Positions 25,485-34,600 of a stretch of 64,000 nt of DNA are shown here, piece by piece. Location: positions 186,001-250,000 of the forward strand of contig NZ_JAPEPB010000001.1 of NCBI RefSeq assembly GCF_026340565.1, given 5' to 3'. Numbering within the stretch: the first letter of the stretch is position 1; the number at the start of each line of letters is the position of its first letter. Below the pieces are notes generated by a model. That model was not told where the DNA came from and ran no database searches. It saw only the letters and a list, made by a program, of their open reading frames with translations. The DNA is from Kitasatospora sp. NBC_01287. GTDB lineage: Bacteria > Actinomycetota > Actinomycetes > Streptomycetales > Streptomycetaceae. The position numbers and the translations under genes are program-made.

Positions 25485-28400
25485 GGTGCTGCTCCCTCAG
25501 GGGCCGTGCCCCGGTCGGCGGTGGGCCGCAGGCGGTCCCGGGCGATCAGCAGGCCCGGGGGGTTGCCGAGGACGCCGGGCGTCCCGGCGGTTTCCGAACG
25601 GCTCTCCAGTCCCAGGGCGGTGACGGAGCGTTCGAGGCTGTCCAGGGCGATCTCGTCGAGCGGCAGCCGCCGGGCGGCCGGGTCCACGACCGCCGCGGCC
25701 CCTGCCTGCGGGTCGCCGGCCGCCTCGGCCGGGGAGAGCTCGCGCAGCAGCACCACCGGGCGGTCCCCCGACTCGTCGGTGCGCAGCACCTTGAAGGCGG
25801 TGCCGGGCAGGAACAGCACCCGGTCCGGCGCGGGCGGGTCGAGCAGGGCGGTGCGGCGCGCGGTCATCGACCAGATCAGGAAGTCGGTGCCGCCGGCCGG
25901 GGCGGGCGGCGGCGCGGTCCAGGCGGTGCAGAAGGCCCACTCGACCGCGGTGCGGCCGTCCGCGTACCAGGCGCGCTCGGCGGCGGTGAGGCGGGTGCGC
26001 AGCAGGGCCGGTCCCCGGTAGGAGGGCAGCCGCCGCAGCCCGGCCGTGACGCAGCGGGCCAGCGGCACGTGCGGCCCCGCCGTGGCGGCGCGGATGGCCT
26101 CGTCCACGGCCGTGCTGTCGCCGGAGAGGTAGAGCCGGACGGCGACCAGGTCGGTCAGCGCGTCGACGGTGTCGCTGCGCGAGACGCCGCGCAGGCCCGG
26201 CGACTCGGACATCACCCGCGAGACCGTCCCGGCGATGGCGTTGTACCGCGCGCTGAACGTCCGCCGCACCCACGCCCGCTCCTGCTCCAGCCCACGCGCC
26301 GGCGGCACCACGCCGGCCGCCGGCCCGGGTACCGTCTGCACCCGCACCCCGGCCACCGGCCGCGCCGGGGCCGCCCGCACGGGCGCCGGTGGCGGTGGCG
26401 GCACGGCCACGCTGTCGGGCACCGCCCCGGACTCCATCCGGATCCTGGGTACCGCCATCGCGGGGGACGGCGGGACGGGCGCAGAGTCGAGCGCGACGGG
26501 CTCCGGAGCGGGCTCGGGGAACGGGTCGGGCGCGACGGGCTCCGGAGCAGGCGAGGCCGGGGCGTCCCCCCGCGCGGGAGCGGCGGGCCGCGGAATCGTC
26601 GGCAGGGCGACGGGGGGCGGCGGCTCGGCCTCGACCAGGCGCGGCAGCGGACGGGTCAGGCCCGCTCCGGTCGGACTCGGCGCCGCGCCAGGTCCGGGAA
26701 CGGGGGCAGCGGCGGGGACGGGAGCAAGGACGGTGACGGGGGCAGGGCCAGGGACGGGCGCGGGGCCGGCAGGCGCGACACCGACCGGCAGCGGGAAGTC
26801 CGCGTCCCCATCCGGGTCCCCCTCCGGGAAGGGCTCGACCTCACCACGGGACACGGGCGCCGGCGGCTCCACCCGCTCCACCCGCTCCACCACCCGGAGG
26901 CCGGATCGCGCGGGCCCGTCCGGTCCAGCCGGTCCGTCCGGTCGGGCCGGGGCGGGGTGCGGGCCGGCCACCGCCGTCCCGGTGGCGTCCGTCGCCGTGG
27001 GGGGTGAGGGCAGCAGCACGGCGCCGTCGGAGGAGAGGGCGTGCAGGCCGGCGTCGCCGAGGGCGGCGAGCGCGCTGCCGGGAGTGTCGGCAGCCGATTC
27101 GGTGCGGAGTCGGCGCGGGGACGGGGTCCGGGTGGGGCCGCCGGTGGGCATCGTCCGGGGGCCTGCGGGTGACGGAGCCTCAAGGGCGTTGCCCAGCGCC
27201 ACATCACCAGCCGGAGCGGGCGCGGGGACGGACGGCGCGGCCGCGCCGGAGCGGCCGCGCGGGCTCCACGGGGCCTCGTGCAGCGGGCGGCGCTCGGCGG
27301 CCCGCGCCGCGGCGACCGCGCGCCAGTCCTCGGCGGTGGGCGGCACGGTCCAGGCGTGGTGGTCGGCGGCAGCCGTCAGGCCGGGGGCGTCGGCGGGGGC
27401 GACCCGGAACGCCTCGCGGCTCTCCGGGTCGAGCCGCCAGAGCATGTCCTGGGCCAGGGCGCGCATCCGCGCGGTGCCGGCGGGTGTGCTGTTGTCGTAG
27501 AGGATGACGGGGTGGCCCGGCGCGCAGGGCAGGCGGCGGACGTCGTCGGCACCGTCCGGGTCCTCGGCGGACCGGATCCAGAGCCCGCAGGAGATCACCT
27601 CGAGCACCGCGTCGGTGGCGTACTGGTAGAGGCCTGGGCCGAGTTGGTGGACCCCGGTGACCGGCTGCCGGATGCCGACCAGGGCGGGCGGCGGGGCCTG
27701 ATCGGCGTCGCCGCGCGGGGAGTAGACGAGTTCGGCGGCGAAGGGCGCCCAGCCGGGCGAGCCGTCGCCGCGCAGGCCCATGATCCGGGCCGGCCCGTCG
27801 CCGACCGAACCGTCGCCGGACTCGACCGTGGGCATCCCGGCGTAGAGGACGACCTGGTGGCCGATCGCGTCGGCCAGCTCCTGACCGACGCTGACCCCGC
27901 CCGCCGGCAGTGCCACCGGGCCGAAGTGGATGAAGCGGACCCAGGCGCGCACCGACTGCATGACGGTGTCCCAGACCCGGACGACGTCGTCGAGCGGCAC
28001 GGCCGGGCCGCCGGGGCTGCCCAGCACGATGTTCATCAGCTGCGGGTGGCTCGGCACCCGGTCCACCAGGCGGCGCCAGCCGGCCAGCGGCGGGCTGGGG
28101 CGGGCGCTGCGCACCCAGACGCCACTGGGCACGGCCTCGACCACGCCGTAGGGGCCGCACTCCCACGGCTGGTCGCTGGTGGAGAAGTCCCACATGGGCT
28201 TGGGGAAGCGCAGCGAGTCGCGCTCCACGGGGCGGCCGGGCCGGATCCGCAGCCAGCCCGCGCCGTAGTCGGCGGGGATGAAGAGGCCGCCCTGCGAGGT
28301 GGGCAGCAGTTCGCCGTCGGGGACCAGCACGGTGCGGCGCAGTCGCTCGGCCAGCAACTGGCCCACGGTGCGCGACTCCTCGGGCGTGGCCCGGCCGAAG

Positions 28401-28675
28401 ACCAGCCGCAGGCCCTTTCCGGGCAGGCGGTCGAGCAGTCGGGCCAGCTGCTGCCAGTGCGGCTCCAGCGCGCCGAAGGGCAGGTCCACCACGACCACGG
28501 TGTGCTGGGTGTCGGGGGCCAGCCAGAGCGCGAAGCCGAGGGCCTGCCGGTCGGCGCCGCCCTTGGGGTGGATCAGCATGGCGTCGCCGGCCTGCTGGAG
28601 CCGGAGCTGCAGCGGCTGCGGGGTCCGGGTGCGGGGGGCCGCCGGGCCGGAGCGCGTGGGGCTCATCGGGCTCAC
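25481..28675 (-). CDS. Large ESX-locus protein with degenerate ADP-ribosyltransferase-like C-terminus, 1064 aa
   Basis: The N-terminal ~480 residues are a folded region I do not recognise. A Pro/Ala-rich linker of ~300 residues follows. The C-terminal ~220 residues resemble the ADP-ribosyltransferase fold: LRRLPSYRGPALLRTRL matches the conserved Arg strand, YADGRTAVEWAFCTAW matches the STS strand, and VLFLPGTAFKVL matches the strand after the ExE motif. Where ExE is expected the sequence is APDR, so the catalytic glutamates are missing. ATGA overlaps join it to eccB upstream and the AAA gene downstream. An adaptor or immunity-like role for a dead ART is speculation. Confidence 0.75.
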   Translation of the reverse strand: MSPMSPTRSGPAAPRTRTPQPLQLRLQQAGDAMLIHPKGGADRQALGFALWLAPDTQHTVVVVDLPFGALEPHWQQLARLLDRLPGKGLRLVFGRATPEESRTVGQLLAERLRRTVLVPDGELLPTSQGGLFIPADYGAGWLRIRPGRPVERDSLRFPKPMWDFSTSDQPWECGPYGVVEAVPSGVWVRSARPSPPLAGWRRLVDRVPSHPQLMNIVLGSPGGPAVPLDDVVRVWDTVMQSVRAWVRFIHFGPVALPAGGVSVGQELADAIGHQVVLYAGMPTVESGDGSVGDGPARIMGLRGDGSPGWAPFAAELVYSPRGDADQAPPPALVGIRQPVTGVHQLGPGLYQYATDAVLEVISCGLWIRSAEDPDGADDVRRLPCAPGHPVILYDNSTPAGTARMRALAQDMLWRLDPESREAFRVAPADAPGLTAAADHHAWTVPPTAEDWRAVAAARAAERRPLHEAPWSPRGRSGAAAPSVPAPAPAGDVALGNALEAPSPAGPRTMPTGGPTRTPSPRRLRTESAADTPGSALAALGDAGLHALSSDGAVLLPSPPTATDATGTAVAGPHPAPARPDGPAGPDGPARSGLRVVERVERVEPPAPVSRGEVEPFPEGDPDGDADFPLPVGVAPAGPAPVPGPAPVTVLAPVPAAAPVPGPGAAPSPTGAGLTRPLPRLVEAEPPPPVALPTIPRPAAPARGDAPASPAPEPVAPDPFPEPAPEPVALDSAPVPPSPAMAVPRIRMESGAVPDSVAVPPPPPAPVRAAPARPVAGVRVQTVPGPAAGVVPPARGLEQERAWVRRTFSARYNAIAGTVSRVMSESPGLRGVSRSDTVDALTDLVAVRLYLSGDSTAVDEAIRAATAGPHVPLARCVTAGLRRLPSYRGPALLRTRLTAAERAWYADGRTAVEWAFCTAWTAPPPAPAGGTDFLIWSMTARRTALLDPPAPDRVLFLPGTAFKVLRTDESGDRPVVLLRELSPAEAAGDPQAGAAAVVDPAARRLPLDEIALDSLERSVTALGLESRSETAGTPGVLGNPPGLLIARDRLRPTADRGTAPEGAAP

Positions 28676-30117
28676 CCGCCCTGCACGGTGAGTCGGGCCG
28701 CGGCGGTGGAGAGCACCGGCCCCTTCGGCAGGACGGCGAGCAGCGCGGCGGGCAGCGGGACGGGCGTGGCGCTGCCGAGGCCGAGGGCGGCCTGGGCCTG
28801 CGTGTCGCCGAGCGGGAAGGCGACGCCCTGGTCACTGATCAGGTAGGTCTGCGGGCTGCTCTGCCGCTGCGCCAGCTGGTCCTGGTCCACCGCCAGTACG
28901 CCTGCGTTGGACGGGAGTCGGACCGGCCGGGGGTCGTCGTCGGCGGCGGCCTCGACCACCGCCGTGCTGAGCTGCGTGCCGTCGGCCTGCTGGCGCAGGC
29001 AGAGGGCGGTGGTGCCGGTGGCGGTCTCGGTGGCGTCCAGCACCTCGGGCAGGTCCGCGCCAGGAGCGGCGGCGGCCGAGACGGGGGCGGCGGCCAGGTC
29101 GGCGGCGGTGACCTCACGGGCGCTCGGCGCACCTGGCGCGGCCGCGAGCAGGGCCGCCTCGGTGGGGCCGATCGGGGCGACACCGGTGCTGGTCATCACG
29201 TACGCGTGGCCGGCTCCGGCGGCGCCGGTGCGGAAGAGCTGGCCGACCACGGTGGGCACGCCCGCGACGGCGGCGGCCGGTTGGCCGCTGTCGGCGATCG
29301 GGGCGGCCGCCAGCGGGGTGCCCTGGGGCAGGGCGGCGAGCCAGTCCGCGGGGGCGGCGTGCGGCTGGTCGCCGTCCAGGCCGAGGGCGATCAGGGTGGC
29401 GGCGCCCGGCACCGGGTGCAGCACGCCGCGCCAGAGCAGCGAGCGGTGTCCGTCCGGGCCGGTGAGCAGCAGTTGGCGGTCGGCGGGCAGCGTGGTGGTG
29501 TGCGCGGCCGGGGCGAGGTCGACGCGCTCGGCCCCGCCGCCGGAGCCGGTCGCACCCTGACCGGTCGCACCCTGACCGGTCGTGCCCAAGCCGGTCGTGC
29601 CCAAGCCGGTCGTGCCCAAGCCGGTCGTGCCCAAGCCGGTCGTGCCCAGGCCGGTGGGGGCCAGGCAGCGGGTCCAGACGGCGCCGGTGAGCGCCGTGGG
29701 GGCGGGCAGGCTGTCGGGCGCCGCGGCGATGCCGACCGGCGCGCCGTGCGGGGTGTCGCCCAGGTCCTTGGTGGAGACCTCGCGCAGGGTGGCGCCCTTG
29801 CCGAGGATCAGCAGCGCGGAGGCGTAGTTGCGGACCGGGCGCAGCGTGCCGCCGAGGTAGAGGTAGCGGGTGCCGGTCCGCTGCTCCATCACGATGGTGC
29901 CCGGCGCGCGCCAACTGTCGTTCACTGGAGGGGAGATCAAGCCGTAGACGCCGAACCCGGCGCAGAGCAGCAACGCCGTCCCGGTGCCCAGCACGGTGCC
30001 CAGCGCGGCGCGGCGGCCCGGCTGGTCGCCGCGGCCCGGGTCGCCGGTGAGCAGGGCGGTGGAGAGGCGGCCCACGGCGAACCGGTAGGCCTGCAGGTGG
30101 TCGCGTCGGGTCTGCAT
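28672..30117 (-). CDS. eccB: Type VII secretion protein EccB, 481 aa
   Basis: The N-terminus MQTRRDHLQAYRFAVGRLST is the family signature. A single membrane helix follows near residues 40-62 (TALLLCAGFGVYGLI), and the rest is the periplasmic-side repeat domain of the secretion channel. An unusual GLGTT/GQGAT repeat is inserted near residues 155-190. The gene starts 10 bp after eccD and its stop overlaps the next start. EccB forms part of the ESX membrane core complex with EccC and EccD. Confidence 0.92.
   Translation of the reverse strand: MQTRRDHLQAYRFAVGRLSTALLTGDPGRGDQPGRRAALGTVLGTGTALLLCAGFGVYGLISPPVNDSWRAPGTIVMEQRTGTRYLYLGGTLRPVRNYASALLILGKGATLREVSTKDLGDTPHGAPVGIAAAPDSLPAPTALTGAVWTRCLAPTGLGTTGLGTTGLGTTGLGTTGLGTTGQGATGQGATGSGGGAERVDLAPAAHTTTLPADRQLLLTGPDGHRSLLWRGVLHPVPGAATLIALGLDGDQPHAAPADWLAALPQGTPLAAAPIADSGQPAAAVAGVPTVVGQLFRTGAAGAGHAYVMTSTGVAPIGPTEAALLAAAPGAPSAREVTAADLAAAPVSAAAAPGADLPEVLDATETATGTTALCLRQQADGTQLSTAVVEAAADDDPRPVRLPSNAGVLAVDQDQLAQRQSSPQTYLISDQGVAFPLGDTQAQAALGLGSATPVPLPAALLAVLPKGPVLSTAAARLTVQGG
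29551..29655 (-). repeat. Seven 15-bp tandem repeats inside eccB
   Basis: There are two units of CGCACCCTGACCGGT, four of CGTGCCCAAGCCGGT and one close variant. Each encodes five residues (GLGTT or GQGAT). Because 15 is a multiple of three, copy-number change would keep the frame and only lengthen or shorten a surface loop. Confidence 0.92.
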
Positions 30118-30127
30118 CCGTACCCCC

Positions 30128-31642
30128 TCAGCCGGCCAGCGAGCGGAAGTAGCCGTAGGCGTGCAGGGTCTGCAACAGCAGCGGCAGCAGCGCCACGGTG
30201 GTGGCCGTCTCCAACCGGTCGCCCACGTGGCCCCAGATCGGCAGCAGCCGGGCGGTGGGCAGCCGGAGCGCGGCCAGCAGCAGTGCGGCCGCGGCCAGCA
30301 GCAGCACGGCGAGCAGGGCGAGCCGGTGGCCGGGGCCGCCGGGCACCGCCCGTACCAGCAGCAGCACGGCCAGGCCGAGGGCGGCGGAGAGCACCGTGGG
30401 CAGCCGCTGCAGGGTGCGGGCCAGACTGCGGGCGCGCAGCAGCACGGCGGCGGCGAGGACCAGCGGCAGCACCCAGCCGATCCAGCCGTGATCGTGCGTC
30501 AGGTACCAGAAGCCGGCGGCGTAGACGAGGCCGGAGCCGAGGCTGAGCACGTCCAGGCAGGCGTTGGCGAAGCCGACCCGCTGTTCGACCCGCTCCTGCG
30601 GCTCGGGGTCCAGGTCCTGCTGCAGCTCCTCGGCGTTGTGCGGCAGCGGCGGCACCCGAAGGCGGGCGGCGCGCAGGGCCAGCCGCGGGCCGAAGTGCCC
30701 GATCACGAAGAGCCCGCCCGCGACGATGCCGGCGGCCTGCGCGCCGTGCCAGTGCGCGGCCTGCGTCAGTGCGGCGCCGACGGCGGCGGCCGCGGCGGTG
30801 AGCAGGGCGGTGCCGGGCAGCTGCGGCGGGAGTGCGCGCAGGGCCAGCAGGGCGATGGCGAGCACGCTGACGCAGGCGGCGGCGGTCAGCACGCCGGGCA
30901 GCCCGGGGGCGTAGCCGCCGTGCGGTCCCGGCCGGAAGGTCAGCCCGGCCAGGGCGCCGAAGGCGAGGGCGCCGAGGCCGGCCACGGCGGCCACCGAGCG
31001 GGCCCCGGCGGTGGCACGGTCACGGCTGAGCGCGGCCGCGGCGGCGGCCGCGCCGAGCAGCACGGCCGTGGCGCCCGCGCCGAGCGCTGTGGTGGCGCCG
31101 GGGCCGCCGCCGAGCAGTCCGGCGGCCAGCGCGAGGAGCGCGAGGACGGCCAGGGCCAGCGCGAGTTGGCGGGTGGTCCGCGGCTCCCAGCGGCCGGGGC
31201 GGGCGCTGACCACGTGGCCGACGCCGTCCGCGAGGTCGTCGAAGTGCAGGGCGGGCAGCGGGTCGTCGGCGGGGCGCAGGTGCAGCGTCTCACCGTGGCG
31301 CAGCCGGTGGCTCTCGACGGTGCCGTCCGGGTCCAGCGGCTCCTCGCCGAGGCGCTGGAGCACCCAGGCGGTGCCCGGCTCGACGGCGGGAGCCGGGGCG
31401 GGGGCCGCGGCCTGGGCCGCCGCTGCGCCCTGGGCGGGCACCGGCGCGACGGCGGGGGCGGGGGTGCCGAGCCGGCGGAGCAGCAGCGGCAGCAGCGCGG
31501 AGAGGGGGGTGGCCACCGGCACGGCCAGGTCGGCGCTGCCGCCGGGGCCGACCACGGTGAGCCGGCACACCTCCGCGCCGGTGAGCGTCGGCGCGGTCGC
31601 GGTTGACAGCATGGTGCTCCCGTTCGGATGAGTGGTGGTCAT
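30128..31642 (-). CDS. eccD: Type VII secretion membrane protein EccD, 504 aa
   Basis: The N-terminal domain (about residues 10-110) has the ubiquitin-like YukD pattern, including CRLTVVGPGGSADLAVP and an Ala/Pro-rich insertion in the middle. It is followed by about eleven hydrophobic segments, as expected for the ESX channel component. The ATG at 31642 overlaps the eccC stop as ATGA and has GGAGG close upstream; a second ATG at 31612 is also possible. EccD forms the main transmembrane vestibule of the ESX machine. Confidence 0.9.
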   Translation of the reverse strand: MTTTHPNGSTMLSTATAPTLTGAEVCRLTVVGPGGSADLAVPVATPLSALLPLLLRRLGTPAPAVAPVPAQGAAAAQAAAPAPAPAVEPGTAWVLQRLGEEPLDPDGTVESHRLRHGETLHLRPADDPLPALHFDDLADGVGHVVSARPGRWEPRTTRQLALALAVLALLALAAGLLGGGPGATTALGAGATAVLLGAAAAAAALSRDRATAGARSVAAVAGLGALAFGALAGLTFRPGPHGGYAPGLPGVLTAAACVSVLAIALLALRALPPQLPGTALLTAAAAAVGAALTQAAHWHGAQAAGIVAGGLFVIGHFGPRLALRAARLRVPPLPHNAEELQQDLDPEPQERVEQRVGFANACLDVLSLGSGLVYAAGFWYLTHDHGWIGWVLPLVLAAAVLLRARSLARTLQRLPTVLSAALGLAVLLLVRAVPGGPGHRLALLAVLLLAAAALLLAALRLPTARLLPIWGHVGDRLETATTVALLPLLLQTLHAYGYFRSLAG

Positions 31643-34600
31643 CGGCCCTCCACCAGGCCCGTCTGCACCAGCCGCACGGAGCGCCGGGTGACCAGTTGGG
31701 CGCGGCCGGCGGGCAGCGTGCGCGGCTTCGCCTCGCCGATGAACTTGCCCTCCTCCTTGGGGTAGGAGAAGAGCAGCGCCGGGTTGCCCAGCTCCCACAT
31801 CCGGCGCAGCAGCGGGTCGGACATCGCCCGCATCGCGCCGGAGGTGCTGCGGGCAACCACCAGGTGCATGCCGATGTGCGGGCCCTGGGCCAGCAGCGGC
31901 AGCAGGGGGGCGAGCGGCGAGGGGGTGCCCGTCGCGCCGCCGAAGAGGTCGTAGTCGTCGACCACCACGAAGAGCCGCGGGCCCTGCCACCAGTCGCGGC
32001 GGGCCAGTTGCTCGGGGGTGATCTCCGGGCCCGGCACCCGCTTGGTCATGGAGACGGCCGCGTTGGTGGCGAGCGCGGCCAGCGCGTCGCGTTCGACGGC
32101 GTAGCCGACCCGGTACTCCTCCGGCACGCTCGCCAGCAGGCCGCGGCCGGGGTCGGCCACCATGATCCGGGCCTGCTCGGGGGTGCGGTGCTCGGTGAGG
32201 GCGCGGATCACCAGGCGCAGCGCGTTGGTCTTGCCGGTCTCGCCGTCACCGAAGACCATCAGGTGGGCCTGGGCGGAGAAGTCGTGCCGGACGGGCTCCA
32301 GGCGCTGCTCGTCCCAGCCCAGGGCGATCTTCAGGTCGCCCTCGGGCGGCGGCAGTTGGGCGACCGGCAGGCGGGTGGGCAGCAGGCGCACGCCAGGGGC
32401 GGCGGGGCCGGTCCAGAAGGTGTCGATCTCGGCGACGGCCGCCTTGGTGGCCTCGGTGAGGTCGGCGGTGGCGGCGGAGCCGTCCAGCCGGGGCAGCGCG
32501 GAGAGGAAGTGGTGGCTGCCGGCGGTGATGCCGCGCCCTGGGCGGTGCGGGACGGCCTGGGCCACCCGCGAGCCGACCTCGGACTCCATCGGGTCACCGA
32601 GCCGCAGCTCCAGCTTGGTGCCGAGCAGGTCGCGCAGCCGCGGCCGCAGCTCGGACCAGCGCACGGCGGAGGCGATCACGTGGATGCCGAAGGAGAGGCC
32701 GCGCGCGGCCAGCTCGATGACCTTGGGCTCCAGGTCCTCGTAGTCCTGACGGAGGGTGAACCAGCCGTCCACGACCAGCAGGACGTCGCCGTAGGGGTCC
32801 TCGACGCCGCCCCGGGCGCGCTGCGCGCGGTAGGCGGTCATGGATTCCAGGCCCAGGTCGGCGAAGGCCTGCTCGCGGCGTTCCAGCAGCTGGCTGAGCT
32901 CGGCGACGGTGCGCAGCACCCGGTCCCGGTCGAGCCGGGAGGCCACCGAGCCGACGTGCGGCAGTCCGGAGGTGGAGGCGAGGCCGCCGCCGCCGAAGTC
33001 CAGGCAGTAGAACTGGATCTCCTCGGGGGTGTGGGTCAGCGCCAGCGAGAGGATCAGGGTGCGCAGCAGCGTGGACTTTCCGGTCTGCGGGGCGCCGACC
33101 AGGCCGATGTGGCCGTCGGCGCCGGACAGGTCGGCCACCAGCAGTTCGCGCAGCTGCTCGTAGGGGCGGTCCACCATGCCGAGGGCGACCCGCAGCGAGC
33201 CGGTGCCGGCCGGTCCCGGCGCGGACATGCCGCGGGCAGGATCGGGGACGATGCCGGGCAGCAGCTCGTCCAGGCTGGGCGAGGAGTTGAGCGGGGCGAG
33301 CCAGACCTGGCGGGCCGGCGGACCGGCCTCCTCCAGCCGTCCGACCAGCAGTTCGAGCAGGCTCTCGCCGGCCTCGGCCGGTTCGGTCGGCGCGGCGGGC
33401 CGCTCCTGATGCTGCTCGCGGGCGGCGGTGAGTTCCGCGATCCGCTCGGAGAGCAGCCGGCCCTGCCGGGCCAGGGCGAACGGGACGACCTCGAACCCGC
33501 TCTCCTCCCCCGCGCTCTCGGTGGCGACGCCCACGACCCGCTCCGGGGCCGGGCCGGAGACGTAGGCGGCCTTGAACCGGACCAGGTTGGTGGTGTCGAT
33601 CTTGAGGAAGCCGTTGCCGGGAGCGGACGGCAGCTCGTAGGCGCTGGCCACCCCGATCACCGAGCGGGACTCCATCGCGGAGAAGGTGCGCAGGGCCACC
33701 CGGTAGGAGAGGTGGCCCTCCACCTTGTGGATGCGGCTCTCGTCCAGGCGCTGCGAGGCCAGCAGCAGGTGCACGCCCAGGCTGCGCCCGAGGCGGCCGA
33801 TGGAGACGAAGAGGTCCACGAACTCGGGCTTGCTGGCCAGCAGTTCGGAGAACTCGTCGACGATGACGAGCAGCGAGGGCAGCGGGGCCAGATCGGCGCC
33901 GCCGCCGCGCGCCTTCTCGTAGTCGTAGAGCGAGGAGTACCCGGCGGTGCGCAGCAGCTCCTGACGGCGGATCATCTCGCCGTTGATGGAGTCGCGCATC
34001 CGGTCGACCAGGTGGATCTCGTCGGCCAGGTTGGTGATCACGGCGGAGGTGTGCGGCAGCCGGTCCATGCCGAGGAAGGTGGCACCGCCCTTGAAGTCCA
34101 CCAGCACCAGGTTGAGCACCTCGGAGGAGTGCGTGACGGCCAGGCCGGTGACCAGGGTGCGCAGCAGCTCGCTCTTGCCGGAGCCGGTGGCCCCGATCAG
34201 CAGGCCGTGCGGGCCCATGCCGCCCTGGGCCGACTCCTTCAGGTCCAGCTCGACGACCTCGCCCTCGTCGGTGACGCCGAGCGGCACCTTGAGCCGGGCC
34301 GACTGCTCCAGGCGCGGCCGCCACTTGGCGGCCACGTCGAAGCCGTGCGGGTCGCGGATGCCGAGCAGCGCGGAGAGGTCGAGGTCGGACTCCAGCCCCC
34401 GGTCGGCCAGGTCCACGCTGCCGCCGGTGCGCAGCGGGGCCAGGGCGCGGGCGAGGGTCTGCGCCCCCGCGGCGCTCAGCGCGTCCGCCTCCGCGGTGAC
34501 GGTGGCCTCCCCGCTGGGGAACTCCACCTTGCCCTCGCGCAGGGTCAGCCGGAGCACCATGGGTCCACCGGTCATCGCGCCGGTGGCGTCCAGCAGCAGC

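Noticed and set aside
22116..26021. 1,301-codon plus-strand frame
   Set aside because: It is antisense to the AAA-fusion and ART-like genes, whose domains are clear.
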